From Hydractinia symbiolongicarpus (taxonomy: Eukaryota; Cnidaria; Hydrozoa; Anthoathecata; Hydractiniidae): DNA of 64,000 nt. The stretch covers positions 11,941,501 to 12,005,500 of the forward strand of contig NC_079881.1 in assembly GCF_029227915.1 (NCBI RefSeq). The letters are read 5' to 3'. The notes beneath the pieces are model-generated. The model did no database searches. It worked only from the letters and a program-made list of their open reading frames with translations, and had not been told where the DNA came from. The position numbers and the translations under genes are program-made. Of the stretch, positions 8,481-20,219 are shown one piece after another (position 1 is the stretch's first letter; each line of letters begins with the position of its first letter).

Positions 8481-8972
8481 TGTTTGGTGCGCGAATAATA
8501 ACGCAGACGTGCAAATAAATAAATGTCTGAAATCTATTGTAATGTAAGGTACTACTATAAAAGGATAGCTTTGCAGCTTAATTTTTAAAATCTCCTTTTC
8601 GGTTTATATGCTTCAAATAAACGAATTCTTGCTTTTTTTCACAGTCTTAAAGAGGTTTGATCCAAAAATGTTCAAATTTAACATCGCCATAGCTGTTCTC
8701 ATGGTTTAGAAGCAAGACTATCAGTTATTAGGTCTAGAGACAATAATGCATAAAGTAGAAACCTAAAAAACTACCATTCTTTAAATCATACAGTTTTGTA
8801 TATTAATAGTCTAATGGCAGTGAATAAGTAAAAATAATAACTTCTAAAGCAGTCTTGATTTTAGCCAAAATGTTCAGGTGAGACCAGAAAAAAGTTATTT
8901 GAAATGTTCTATGAGAATTTGTCGGCGGCAAAGAAACTGCATGTCTTATAGAGGTGATGCTTTAAATTGGTA

Positions 8973-9908
8973 TCAACGTGTATTTACTTGAGTCAGGCTA
9001 TGGTTTATCCATGCTTCCGTTTTGACATTTCTTGAAAACAGACGACGTATCCTAGATCTGATTCTCTTCAATCTGAAATAGTAAATGAATGGATCCAGCA
9101 GTGGATTCAAACAAAATATTAGATAAGATAAGTCTTCCATATAATATATGTAATGTTGGCTTTTATCTGCAAATAAGACTGTTACAAAATATGTAGCGAT
9201 TGGGATGTAACATACTAAGAGGGTTATAAGCATTTTTAACCCCAACTTTTTCCCTTTTTTTTGATATTTAACATTTTCTGATGGTGTTATATTAAGCTTG
9301 CGTTCTCTTGTATATAGTCTTTGAAGTTCTTGATGAATTGCATAATGCATTAGGAACATTAAAATGCAAAGAACACCGACATTTGCTGACATAAACAATT
9401 CAAATATTCGATGTGCCTTTAGGCTTGTCCTTCTTGTTGTAATTGTTGTGGAAGCCAAAGTTATAAAAATTGCTAAAATGATAAACACAGCTCGCTTGGA
9501 TGTGAACCAATTCTCGTAGATAAAAGGATAATGTAGCGACAAGAACAAGTCAACTGTGATAAAACAAATAATTATTCCTGACATTGCCCCCAACATGCTG
9601 CCATTGATAACAGCAAAATCATTCAAGAAACAACTAGCTTGTCCATATGCTGCAAATATTTGAACTCCTGTTAAAGGTAACACGAATAATGATCCAGTGA
9701 GTAGATCACTAACAGATAACATAATGTACAGTGTATCTGCAACAGATAGTTTGGTTGAATATTTATACATTGATATTAAATATACAGCATTGAATATGAT
9801 GGTTAAAACACCAATGATTACTTCAGAAGATGCCAACCAAGCATAAAATGCAGCATGTTCAAGAATTATATATTTTATATCTCCACATGTAATGTTATAA
9901 TTGTTCAT
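8973..9908 (-). CDS. Divergent rhodopsin-family (class A) G-protein-coupled receptor, single exon, 311 residues
   Basis: Intact intronless frame from ATG 9908 to the stop at 8973. Seven hydrophobic segments at about residues 29-48, 57-78, 93-122, 138-157, 170-190, 222-246 and 258-280 give the 7-TM layout. Landmarks: N40 in TM1, D68 in TM2 (LSVSDLL), C93 at the start of TM3, CYIP at 233-236 where CWxP is usual, and DPFIY at 272-276 as the DPxxY form of NPxxY, followed by a basic helix 8. An N-glycosylation site N-I-T lies in the short N-terminus. Oddities: the DRY box reads D120-L-F, so the near-invariant Arg 3.50 is Leu; TM4 has no Trp; and no Cys is seen in extracellular loop 2 to pair with C93. 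It would act at the plasma membrane; the ligand is unknown. Cnidarian genomes carry many such lineage-specific orphan receptors. Confidence 0.85.
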   Translation of the reverse strand: MNNYNITCGDIKYIILEHAAFYAWLASSEVIIGVLTIIFNAVYLISMYKYSTKLSVADTLYIMLSVSDLLTGSLFVLPLTGVQIFAAYGQASCFLNDFAVINGSMLGAMSGIIICFITVDLFLSLHYPFIYENWFTSKRAVFIILAIFITLASTTITTRRTSLKAHRIFELFMSANVGVLCILMFLMHYAIHQELQRLYTRERKLNITPSENVKYQKKGKKLGLKMLITLLVCYIPIATYFVTVLFADKSQHYIYYMEDLSYLIFCLNPLLDPFIYYFRLKRIRSRIRRLFSRNVKTEAWINHSLTQVNTR

Positions 9909-10079
9909 GTCAGCTGATTTATGTTCATGTCTCTGATCATAAACAAACTTCTAAATAACTGAATCCTAAAAGTTGCTTGGATTTTATGATTTTACAAAAA
10001 TCTTTCTATATACTAACTTTATTTTTGTAATAAGTTATATATTAAATGATTTTTTTATTTTCAGTTAACAATAACCACT

Positions 10080-10400
10080 AATATATATCGTATAATTTTA
10101 TTCTTCTTCTATTTCGTTCGCGCACCTGGCGATTTCAAAAATGTAATACGAAACTTCGTAAATTTTAAGCCCAATCAGTCAGAACACAACCTATGTCGCA
10201 GAAGTACTTTATAAATGGATTCCTATTATTGATCCGAGTGGTACTGCACTGTAGAGATATGGAATTTTTAGTTGTTGAGTGTTGTAAAAAGAACTGCCTT
10301 GTTTACCAATGTACAGAAACATGTTTATATTACTGTTTTGTGTTTAGTTGGTATCGTTGTTTTAACACTGTTGTTGGAAAAAGCTAATGCTTCTTTCTAA
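10080..10400 (+). repeat. Dispersed repeat, copy 1 of a local pair
   Basis: Shares ordered blocks with 11700-12330: GCACCTGGCGAT, ATTTTTAGTTGTTGAGTGTT, TTGTTTAC and GTTTAGTTGGTATCG. Any short open frame here is within the repeat and is not supported as a gene. Confidence 0.4.
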
Positions 10401-10748
10401 TGTTAACATAAAAATGCAGAACTTTCCCCAGTTTTTAGATCCCCCACAAAACTTTTTTTAAGACGATTTGTTTACATAGCAATAAACTCGCCATTCAGAC
10501 AGGGAGTTATGCGAACGATTTAGAAACTGGCTAGAAAAAGGTAACACTGGTAGCATTGACCTCCATAAAGGAGTAGTTAGAAGACTTTTTTTTAATATTT
10601 TTTGAAACAGCTCTGTGTTCAATGGCCTTTTACTTGACCTGCCAAGTAATACTCCTTGTTTTTAGATAATGATTAAAACTGTGGAGGGCTGTAAAACATA
10701 AAACAGATGTGTATTAAGTTTGAAAAAGAATCATATCAATCCAACTTA

Positions 10749-11058
10749 AGGTGGTCATTTTTGCTGGAAATTTCGACTTAAATAGGCTGCGTTGTATTTT
10801 GAACAACAATACCAGAAAAAAACGAATGTTAAAAAAAGCCAAAAAAATATCTTAAATTTGTAAACAATACCTTAAAATTAGAAGCTCGTTCAAGCGAAAC
10901 TCTTTTCTATATTTAGTTCATTTCTTCCAAATGAAGTTCGTCTGATTAAGGCTCTCAAAAAAATATAATAATTTAGCTATAATAATTTGTAAAATTTCAG
11001 GTTAGCATAAAGTTGACAAGGAATAAAGTATTGTAGGTTGGTATTGAGAGAACCACCT
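10749..11058 (+). mobile_element. Possible Tc1/mariner-type MITE with short terminal inverted repeat
   Basis: Begins AGGTGGTC after a TA and ends GAACCACCT before a TA, giving imperfect inverted termini AGGTGGT(C/T)/(G/A)ACCACCT with a TA dinucleotide on each side; 310 bp, non-coding. The TIR is short, so the call is tentative. Confidence 0.35.
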
Positions 11059-13300
11059 TAGTTCAAAAGATACTGTATAAAATTTAATCCTGAAATAACA
11101 TCATTCTGACCCTGTTCAACAGGAAAGTTATGTTCACATTATGCAGCAATAAAATCTGCATTCTGCTACGCTTGACTGATTTTACTCGTCAGTGAAATGA
11201 CAAAAAAGAGCCAATTTTAAAGTACCGCTGGATTAAAAGCTACAGAAGGACAACTTAGTTTGATGTTAAGAAAGTTAAATACTGCATTCCATAAAAATAA
11301 ATTATAGGAGACAATATTTCTTACTTTTATTTCACTTGCAGAATGGAACTTACTAGTCAAGTTTAATGCATTATACCCATTTGAGACCTTTTAAAAAACG
11401 GGAACGTAACAAAAAGCGAATTTTTAGAAAAAGAAACGTAACATAAAGCGAACTTTTAGAAAAAGGAAAGATTTTAATCAATCTATAGCTTTCATCTAGA
11501 TTCTTGAAAAAGTTAATTACTTTAATTGCTGTGATCTGATTGGTTAATTTCGATCCTCTAACTATCTCTTCAAATAATAAAGAGCCAAAGATGATTACGA
11601 TCATTGACAGCTGTATTTCCGAACTTGTTTTTTATCAATTTTAAATTTTAAAATTTTAAATTCAATGAATTTTTCTTACAATCAATTAACAATAAATATT
11701 AAACAAAACATAGAGGTATATTGTTGTTAGTTTCCTTGCACCTGGCAATCGTAAGAATGTATGAGAAGAACTTGTGTGTGTCTAAATATGCTAACTATTT
11801 CTTTGTTTTCATAATTATTTCTGTTCCTGTTCACACGAAAAAGTTGGAATGATTTCAACTCTCTGTGTAAATTCAAACCGAAAATTTAATCAACCAATTA
11901 GATTTTAGAAATCCCACTCGTTCGTTCCGCTCTGTTCAATTCTCTTTTGGAGTGGAAACCTTTAATTTTAGTTTTTTTTCTCGTTTCCCAGAATAAAAAC
12001 TTCTTAATAAAAAAAATGCACACAAATATTTCGACAAAAATTTTCTCAAAGAATTCACTAATCCTTCTACAGCTTTAGCCGGTAGAATTAAAGTGGGGCC
12101 CTTTTTCTGACGCCGTTTTTACTACCGAGACCAGTGAAGCACGGCAGGATACCAGTCTAGTGTAGCGGTGGAATTATTAGTTTTCGAGTGTTAGAATAGA
12201 CTACTTTGTTGCACAAGCTGCAAAAACCTATTATGTTTACAAATTAATCATTTTTGCATTATTATTATATGTTCAGTTGGTTTCGCTTGTACCAACTGCA
12301 ACGGTCGTTAGATGTGTTTTAAGTGATCTGGAATTTACCGAAGCTAGATTTGTATTTCGTACAACGAGTTTCAACAGGCTAAAATTTGTTTTAAAAAACA
12401 AAATAAATCATAAATAGTTTTTTTTTATTTTTAAGTTTCATTCAGGTTTTCAGGGGCGCAGCCAAAATAAAATTTGCCTTAGTCGAAGCATTGACCCGCA
12501 GAATCAACATCGCACCAAAGGTGCGACATTAAGCAACTGGTTTGGGGGGCGTTGTGACCCCCTCCCCCCAACAGGTCCCTGGAAGCCAACGCCTTTTTAC
12601 GCCCTTTAAGCACTAAAACGCCATAAAACCGACTCTGTAAGATACGCGATACAAGTATTCTGAACAATTGATCAAAAAAGGGGAATAAATGACAACATAA
12701 AATACATTAAAATCTTTATCATCAAGGCTGTAATCAAACCAGCAATAAGGCAACACAACACCATCATAATGTTTTTTATAGATTGAAAGTTATTAAAGCA
12801 ATAATTAAAATGTTCATTCTTCTTTCTTCATATTAAGCACCAAAATAACGTTTTCTGCAGATTGGAGGTTATTAAAAAATAACCAAATCAAAATCTTCTT
12901 TCTTCATAAATATTAATAAAAATTTCAAAAATATAATGAAATGGAATCATGGACAAATTGAATCTAACAAGAATGAATGAATAAAAACATGGCAAGGATC
13001 AGAGTTTCATATCCAAACCATGAATGAGTGAATCAATGAAATCATATAAATGAATAGATGTATATCTACCACTCAAAATGACAGGAAAATGGAAAAAGGG
13101 ATGTTTACTTAACATTAGGCTAGAAGTGGGGTATTTAATTAATATTTAAATTTTTTATATGTATACCTTACTTATAATAGATCTTAATAAAGATTGAGAT
13201 GGAAATTAATTGAAAAAGTTGAAAAAAGAAAATGATTAGACAAAATCTAACCTGCGTGGTCCCTTGGCGGAAAACCTATTAATTATATCTTCTTTATTTA
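11059..13300. other. Non-coding with a second copy of the local repeat
   Basis: 11700-12330 is the second copy of the 10080-10400 repeat. The remainder is AT-rich, and short frames at 11371-11604 and 12479-12667 show no motif. Confidence 0.3.
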
Positions 13301-13301
13301 T

Positions 13302-14258
13302 TTAAACACCCAAATGAGCATGAAGTGGAGCAAGACCATTAAACCTTTTTTCTGTCATTGTTGATCTGTAATAGTTTTTTTAGCCTTCTCATTGCAGAAA
13401 AGGATCTCTCACACTCGCATGAAGTCATAGGAATGGTGGCTAAAATTCTAAGGGCCTCCTCTATGTTGCTAAAGACTCCATCTGCACGAGGGAAAGCTTT
13501 GAGAGTAGCTTCAATGGAGTTTGGAATGGATTCAGGATTTTCTTTTTCAGTGGATTCAATGGATTCAGGATTTTCTCCATATTTTGCCAAAAGGTTACCC
13601 ACACCTCTAGCTCATTTGAAATAGTTAAAGGGTTGAGAAAGTCGTTAAAATAGAAATTTACAAATGTGTCAAATTTATTTTTCCATGGCAATTTAGAAGA
13701 GTGTTCTTTTTCATATGCAAGGAGATGTAAAAGTTTGGATAGTATGAATGTCACAGAATGATCAAATCGATCATTTAGCTAAGAAATCACATGGTCAATA
13801 AGAGGGATAGTTATGGCCTTTTTAAAGTAATCTGAAACATCAGAATAAGTATAATTTGGCCTGTGTACTTGTCTTTTAGCAGTTCGAGGAACACTAACAC
13901 AAGAAAACCCATCTTTTAAAGAATTAATTAAAATATTCTGATTGAAAAGCGTTTTGAATCGTAGCTGAGCCCAATCAGGATAAAAAGTTGAAATATACAG
14001 AGTAGGCAAGTATACAGATGAAAAAGATGACCATAAGTTTTTACTGCATATTAGAATAGCTTCCTTCTGTACAAGATCTGCTCCCGAAAGACCTGTGTCT
14101 ACAGAGGAATGGCTAACTGAAACCTTTAATGTACTTTCTACACAGGAAAACAAATCTGAAGATTGACATAAAGATACAAAAATTGGATGGTTTGAGTAGA
14201 ATAAAGAATTTTCGAAAAGCTCTATGCAAGTTAAAGCATCATGGAAAAGTAATTTCAA
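13302..14258 (-). pseudogene. hAT-family transposase C-terminal region, frameshifted
   Basis: Several frames form one decayed protein on the minus strand. 14258-13779 carries SVPRTAKRQVHRPNYTYSD and DHVIS. The next piece, to about 13560, carries FDTFVNFYFNDFLNPL and a VWVTFW segment. The last (13602-13339) has SIEATLKAFPRADGVFSNIEEALRI then TIPMTSCECERSFSAMRRLK, the signature of the hAT dimerisation region. The final FNGLAPLHAHLGV is in a different frame and stops at 13302. At least three frameshifts. The C-E-R-S-F-S-x-M motif is typical of hAT/ZMYM-like transposases. No N-terminal zinc finger is visible here; a TTF-type one lies elsewhere at 40.9 kb. The element is dead. Confidence 0.75.
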
Positions 14259-14337
14259 ACAGCGGTTGTTTTTGAACGTGATTATGTGAATTTTTGTTTG
14301 CCGGTATCAACTGACCATTTTATTGCTCAAATGAATA

Positions 14338-14437
14338 ACATCCAAAATTTGCGATGTCTGCCCTTATAAAAGTGTATATTTCTAAAAACATCCAAAATTT
14401 GCGATGTCTGCCCTTATAAAAGTGTATATTTCTAGAA
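14338..14437 (+). repeat. Near-perfect tandem duplication, about 50 bp unit
   Basis: The unit beginning ACATCCAAAATTTGCGATGT and ending in TATATTTCTA occurs twice in direct succession with almost no differences, so the duplication is recent. Confidence 0.8.
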
Positions 14438-14439
14438 AT

Positions 14440-15230
14440 AAATAGGTACCTTGGAGGAAAAATTATTTTAGGAAACATTTTTTGGAGAACTTAATATAAC
14501 CATTTTGGACCCTATTCCCTAAATTAAGTTCCACAAAGTTGATCAATTGCAAAGATATGCTCGCAAAAATTTCTTTTAACAAAACTTTTTCTTTTTAGTA
14601 ATATCGGTGCATGTCATAAACTTTCGAACCAGTTGCATTTTTATCCAGGTAATTAATCGATAATCATTTATAACTACACCAACCGTTTACTTTCTTAAGC
14701 TTCATAACATTGAGAAAACAGGTGTTGGTGGATCCCTTCCGGACCGGATGAGGCTAAATCAATATTCAGTTGAATTTATTTTATCGTGTATTTTATCGTG
14801 TAACCAAAAAGTTGAAAAACTCGTGTTCCTGTTACATGGCACTCTCGGCTAAAGCTACGGTAATAACGCAGCGAGTGAAAATAAAATAAAATTTCCGCGC
14901 GTAGTTCCATAGATACATCCCAATAGGCTCTTGTATATAGTTTTCTACAAAAATTAAATAAATGAAACTTAACGCAGTTATAGCTAGCTAGCTTTGTTAT
15001 TCGTAGGGATATCTAGCTACTGTCATTATTTTATAGCTCACAGTCAAAGTACAATCTTGGCAAAAAATATTGAGACCAGGGTATATTTCTTTATTAGTCA
15101 AATACTAGTCAATAAAGCCAGAATAAAATTAAAAAAGAAGCGTGATTTGAATTCTGATAACGTCAGCAACCCATTCCCAAAAAAAATTAACCTTGTTTTC
15201 ACGTTGCCTCTATTGTGTAGAGCTTAACAG
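14440..15230. other. No gene seen
   Basis: AT-rich. The frame at 14994-15227 lacks recognisable features. Confidence 0.3.
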
Positions 15231-15235
15231 CTCTG

Positions 15236-15640
15236 ATAAAGAAAATGTATATAATCGTATGCTTTTGAAGGACCAAGTGTCAAACAGTCAAATCGCTGCA
15301 GCCAGCATGCTGCAAAGTCGCTACTTTTGCACACGCGGAGGCCAGGCAAACAACTTTAAAAAGTTGCTAGTCACATTCTCTAGCACGCCATGCACCGAAA
15401 AAAAGCACATCAGAGTCCACAAACACCCTGAAATTCGTAAAAAATGGCCATTTTGACGTCAGCAACGAGTAGCACATTTTAAGAATTTAGACTTTACCAA
15501 TTAATCTCAGTTCTAAAAACACTCTAAACATGCACATTCACAAGTTTAAAATGTGTGAATCTAATATAGAAATAACCTACGCAATTACTTGTTGTGGCGA
15601 ACTCCAAAATTAGCTGTCTTGTTTTACCGTTGCAGAATGG
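15236..15640 (+). repeat. Dispersed repeat family X, long copy
   Basis: Matches 61050-61405: CGCTACTTTTG-ACACG, TCTAGCACGCC, AAATGGCCAT-TGACGTCAGCA, GTGTGAATCTAATATAGAAA, CCTACGCAATTACTTGT and GGCGAACT-AAATTAGCTGTCTTG. Contains one TGACGTCA. The family Y relative at 15990-16110 follows. Confidence 0.55.
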
Positions 15641-15989
15641 CTATCTGACCCCTGTTCAACTTGGTTTATTATTTTTAAGTTAATCATAACTTCCTGTTAC
15701 AATAGGACTAGTAAAAGATAGAAAATTGGCGAGATGGCGTAAACGTTTACTAGATGTGATTTTTATAATATAAGGGAATAATTTTATATTTAAATTGCTT
15801 CCCATCTCAGAAAAAGAGCTAATTTGAAGACGGCTGTACGTGTCGTTTGTATTTACGTGAGAAGGAACACATCTTTGCCTTCTGTTTCAATACGCACGTA
15901 AGTTTTCTTGATGAAAATGTACAAAGTTATTACCCTGATGTGTGTACTTTCGTTTCAAATTTGTTTAAAAAAAACTTGGAATCATTTCA

Positions 15990-16110
15990 TAGCTAAAATA
16001 TCGTTTTTCACTCTAATCGCTTCCTTTCATTTTGCCGCTAGGATGGCACAAAAAGCCGGCTCCAAGAACCCGTAATAGTTTGATACGACATTTTGAGTAG
16101 AAATTCCAGT
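15990..16110 (+). repeat. Dispersed repeat family Y, short copy
   Basis: GGCACAAAAAGCCGG, AAGAACCCG and CATTTTGAGTAGAA correspond in order to the family Y copies at about 8295-8380 and 58120-58240. Confidence 0.35.
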
Positions 16111-16119
16111 ACACATGGT

Positions 16120-18915
16120 GGCCCAAAAATGTTTCCTAAACGACGTGTGTAGCTAGTGGTAGCCATCTTATTGCTTCCTTTTTACCTATATTTTTTGTTG
16201 CATTTATTTTACCATATTAACGCTTTTTATCTTTTCACGTGTTAGGATAAATATTTAATATTCGGAAAAATATCATTGTTTCTTTTTGTGGTATCTTCAC
16301 CAATCTGGTTTTTACTAAACTGCAACTTGGGTTATGCCTAGCTTTCTCTAGCTCCTGCGAAAAAGACTAAGTATATTTTCTGTTCAAAATTCAATAACAA
16401 ATTCGATTAAACTCTGGTACTTTTAAACAGTGTATTTTTTCTTTGGTTTATATATTATTACTGAAAAACACAGTGTCGAAATTAACTGCATTGGTGTGAT
16501 ATAACTGTAGATATCTTTCGTTAATAATAAGTGCAAGCAACAGGAGACGACTATCACATTTGATAAGCTTATAGTCGTCATCTAAGAAAGACTTTCCGAA
16601 ATTATGGATAAAAGCTTTTTTCAGAAGTTTAACAAACCTGTCAAAAAGCAGTTTAGCGAGTTATAATTAACCGGGTGCATATATGGTTAAATGTAAGATT
16701 TGAAGAAAACCATATGTCAACAGTAGGCGACAAAGAAAATTAAGTGAATGTTAAATTCCATTTACAAGGAAACTCTACTTGGTATTCGATATTGCCCTTA
16801 AAAATTAATTCCGCTGAAGGGAAGGAAACATATTATTGGTCCATTAATAATTCTTTATTTACAAGAATTATTACCGTCTGTGGAGAAGTTCAATTTGATC
16901 GTTTCGTGGATACTTTTAACAGCGAAATGAGAAATTTTAATTCAAAGTTTCTCTGTCTTGCTTCATTGGGCAATGTTGCTTTCACCCACAACACTAGTCA
17001 CATTGTGGTAGTAATTGGCCTTGCCCGTTTATGAAATTAATGAACGCGGACTATAAACATTTTAAAAGTGTGTAAAGAAAGGGGATATTAGGGGTTTTTT
17101 AGTTTCGGGCCGATTTTTATTAAAATGAAAAATAGTAAGAGACAAAGAACTAACCAATTCACCATATCCACATCACTTTTTAGGATTAGCATCAATGAAA
17201 CATTAGTTGTTTCAGCTAGCGAAAAAGTATCGCACTTGATCTAAAAAAAGTGGTTTTACTTACCACAGTACATTCTTCTGATTCATACTTCATTTTTACC
17301 CTAGCATTCTAAAAATACTATATCAAAACCAAATGCAGTACCTTAATTTAGCTGATACTTCCACGAACGAAATGGCCTTAATAATTCGGTAAAATATATT
17401 GTGATATGATTCACAACTTACGTTTCTCCAAGTTAGTGTTACACTCTAAGAAATTTAGCTTGCGCGTTTGACTTGCAATCATTTAAAGTTTATGACGGAC
17501 TAGCTTCTTCCTGCTGGTTAGCTCTTCTTCTCCGCAGAGTGTACTGCACGGTGTATCATCCGTAACAATAGTACTCAACGTTGATGTCGTTCGTACCTCT
17601 TTTCCTGCCTCCTTTATTAAAACCATCTTGAACATTACTTCGAACAAAAACCATGATTCCGTAGCATTTACGACCTTGCTTATTAAAATTTCCTCCGGTA
17701 AATCTACCCACGCTTTCTCAAATTTCTTGATCAAACTAATTTTGAGTTGAGTTTTGAGAAAAAAAAATCGCACCAGGTTATCATCAAAGTTTTTGTTTGT
17801 CTTTTTAAACGCTATTTTGGGTTACTATTTCGAAGCCAGAGCTGTATTCTTTTACAGATCGTAAAAAATTAAATAAACAAAATAAAAATCTAGAAAATAC
17901 TATCAAATAAAGATATTTTCATAAAGCCGAGTTTGAACATATAAAGAGGTATATGCTGAAAACAAAAAACATTACTTTTTAATTTTGCTTGAGTTTAAGG
18001 CAAGAAAACAAATTTATTTTAATTGACAATTTTAAGTTACAAATGTCAGACATGCTAACCAAAAAATTTGAAGCTGTATAAAAAGATCTTGATAAAAGTT
18101 CAATCTGTAGATTTTTTGTTTTTTGTTTTTTATGAGTTTTTAAAACTCATTGCAGCAGTTTTCTTCGGTGTTTGCGTAGTGTCAAGAAATAGATTTTTGT
18201 AACTAGTCCCAGTATTTTTATGTAAAAGCTTACAAGCTGTCTTGGTAACGCAAACTTACGCTTACGCCAACGATTTACGATTTACGCCAACTAACTCTAA
18301 CAATGTGATTATTGATGGTTTAATTTTATACTGAATATTCTGTGAAAAAAGGTGGTAAGAGAATACTTAGCGTCTTTGTGACCAGGAAAACTCTCCTTCC
18401 CAATTTTTTTGTAATAACTTCTGCAGAATCAGTTTTAGGGGTTAAAATTTGGTGACTTTTATCATTCTTAGATAGGTTTAGGAAAGTTGGAAGATTTATA
18501 TTGTGACGTCACGTCTGTTGTCATGATTGCCCATCGATTCAGGTGGTGGAGAAAAAAATGGCAAAAAAAGTTTTTTCTGTATGAAATAACCTAATTCACA
18601 CTTCCAAAGTCATATTTTGGCCTTTTTATCCTTCTATTAACTAATTTTAAACATCCAAATCTTTTAAAAAAAACATTTTCCTTATTCTAAAATGTCCTGT
18701 AATGTGTTAACAAAAATTGGTGACAATCTTTGTTGGAATATGGCCTCTGCTTGAGAAAAATGAGGAAAGCATTTGTCAAAGAAGTTCAGAACTATTAGAC
18801 GCCTTTGATTTTTTTGGACATTTTCCATTTTTATTTCATAATTTTTTTTATTCTTTTGTTGTTGCACATGCTTATATTTTTAGACGTTTTGTTTCAGCAG
18901 CTAAAACATAGAATA
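16120..18915. other. No supported gene
   Basis: AT-rich. A 96-codon plus-strand frame (16744-17034) and a 96-codon minus-strand frame (17483-17773) have no recognised motif; the latter has transposase-like residues (WVDLPEEILISK), but that is too weak to call. Confidence 0.25.
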
Positions 18916-19420
18916 ATGCAGATTGTGAACAACTTCGATCCCAGCGCTTTTTTCTCTTTTTGCCATCCCGTTATGAAAGAGAAAAAGAGCCCGGGATCGA
19001 GGTTGAAAGGTGAGTTTTGAAAATTCAAATTACTGAGTTCTATGTTTTTATTTGGTATCCCTTACATCGGTTTAATGAGAGATTCAATGGATTATCCGCG
19101 GGAAATAAGATAACTGTTAATTTCTTATATTTTGTGTAAAATATTGCTGCATGCAATAGACTGAATATCTGATTTTGGTATGACATGGGACAAACTGTAC
19201 AGTGTGGAAATATAAAGTAATGCGGACTGTGAGCAACCTCGATCCCACGGCTTTTTCTCTCTTTTTTCCGTCCTGTTAAAAAAAGAGACAAAGACCCGAG
19301 GTTGGATTGTAAGTTTTAAAAATTTAAATTACCATATGCTGTATGTTTTGTTTGGTATCTTTAACATGCATTTCATGGAGACATTCAGTGGATTCTTCCA
19401 CGGGAATTCGGCTTAATGAC
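18916..19420 (+). repeat. Tandem pair of inverted-repeat elements (CTCGATCCCA...GGGATCGAG type)
   Basis: Two copies (about 18916-19110 and 19217-19420) share AATGC-GA-TGTGA-CAAC-TCGATCCCA, then a poly-pyrimidine/poly-purine inverted core (CTTTTTCTCT...AGAGA-AAAGA), then a CGAGGTTG-type right arm, then TTTGGTATC and a GATTCA-TGGATT tail. Each core can fold into a hairpin of about 70 nt. A third, looser relative is at 62176-62245. Confidence 0.5.
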
Positions 19421-19643
19421 GTCAGCAAAAATTTAAAACCCTTATATCTCCTCAACCTCAAAAGCACATGATTATATACAATTTCTTGATCACCGCTTTA
19501 AGCTATACAAAACAGAAGCAACGTGAAAACAAGCTTATAAATTTATTTTTAGTGGATGGGTTGCTGACGTCATCAAAACTTAAATGACTGTTCTTTTTCA
19601 TTTGTATGCCTCAGTGGATTTTTCCACGGGCTTTCTCGACTAG
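19405..19643 (+). mobile_element. Non-autonomous Helitron-like element A, 5'-truncated
   Basis: Its 3' end shows the Helitron hallmark: a hairpin GTGGATTTTTCCAC followed by GGGCTTTCTCGACTAG, ending in CTAG at 19640-19643. The interior matches the 3' half of copy C (TGACGTCAGCAAAA, CTTATATCTC, GATTATATACAATTTCTTGAT). No 5' TC terminus is visible. Confidence 0.6.
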
Positions 19644-20219
19644 TCTATATAATAATACGCCAGTTCTGTCTGTGACGTTTGCAAAGTGGATAAAATTTCT
19701 TTGATAAAGTCTATAAAACATTACCTATAAATTTGTTCTGTAAATTAGCAAACTTTGACGTTAGAGCAATATTGACGTCAAAGGAAAGTATATTAAAATT
19801 AGTGAAGCCATTGCATTGGACTTTTAAATTTAAGGCTAAATGGCTAAATAACTTGGAAACGGGTGGGAATAACTGACGTCATCTTCTGCGTGGGTAACTA
19901 GGAACTACCTGGGACCAATTTGGGTAAGTTTTCCAAACCTGGGTCACCGAATCCGTTTCGGAATGGACGGGTTAATGACGTCATCAAAAAACTTTTTAAC
20001 CCTAATATCTCTGCATCCGTTTGTCAAAAGTACACGATCCTATACATTTTCTTGATCAGCGTTTCAAGATCTATACGATGAAGGCAACAAGCATACACAT
20101 TTTGTGAAAAAAAAATTGTGTTCTGACAGGTCTCTGCTGACGTCAGCAAAATTTAAATGACGGTTGTTTTTCTCTGTTATCCTGCCTAAGTGGATTTTTC
20201 CACGGGCCTTATCGACTAG
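19644..20219 (+). mobile_element. Non-autonomous Helitron-like element B, complete
   Basis: Begins TCTATATAATAATACG directly after the CTAG of element A and ends with hairpin GTGGATTTTTCCAC, GGGCCTTATCGACTAG at 20216-20219; 576 bp. It has 5' TC and 3' hairpin + CTAG with no terminal inverted repeats or target duplication, as expected for Helitrons. It encodes nothing; it carries several TGACGTCA sites. Confidence 0.7.

Noticed and set aside
16744-17034. 96-residue protein without recognised motif
   Set aside because: No family signal, no splice or repeat context, AT-driven composition; may be chance.
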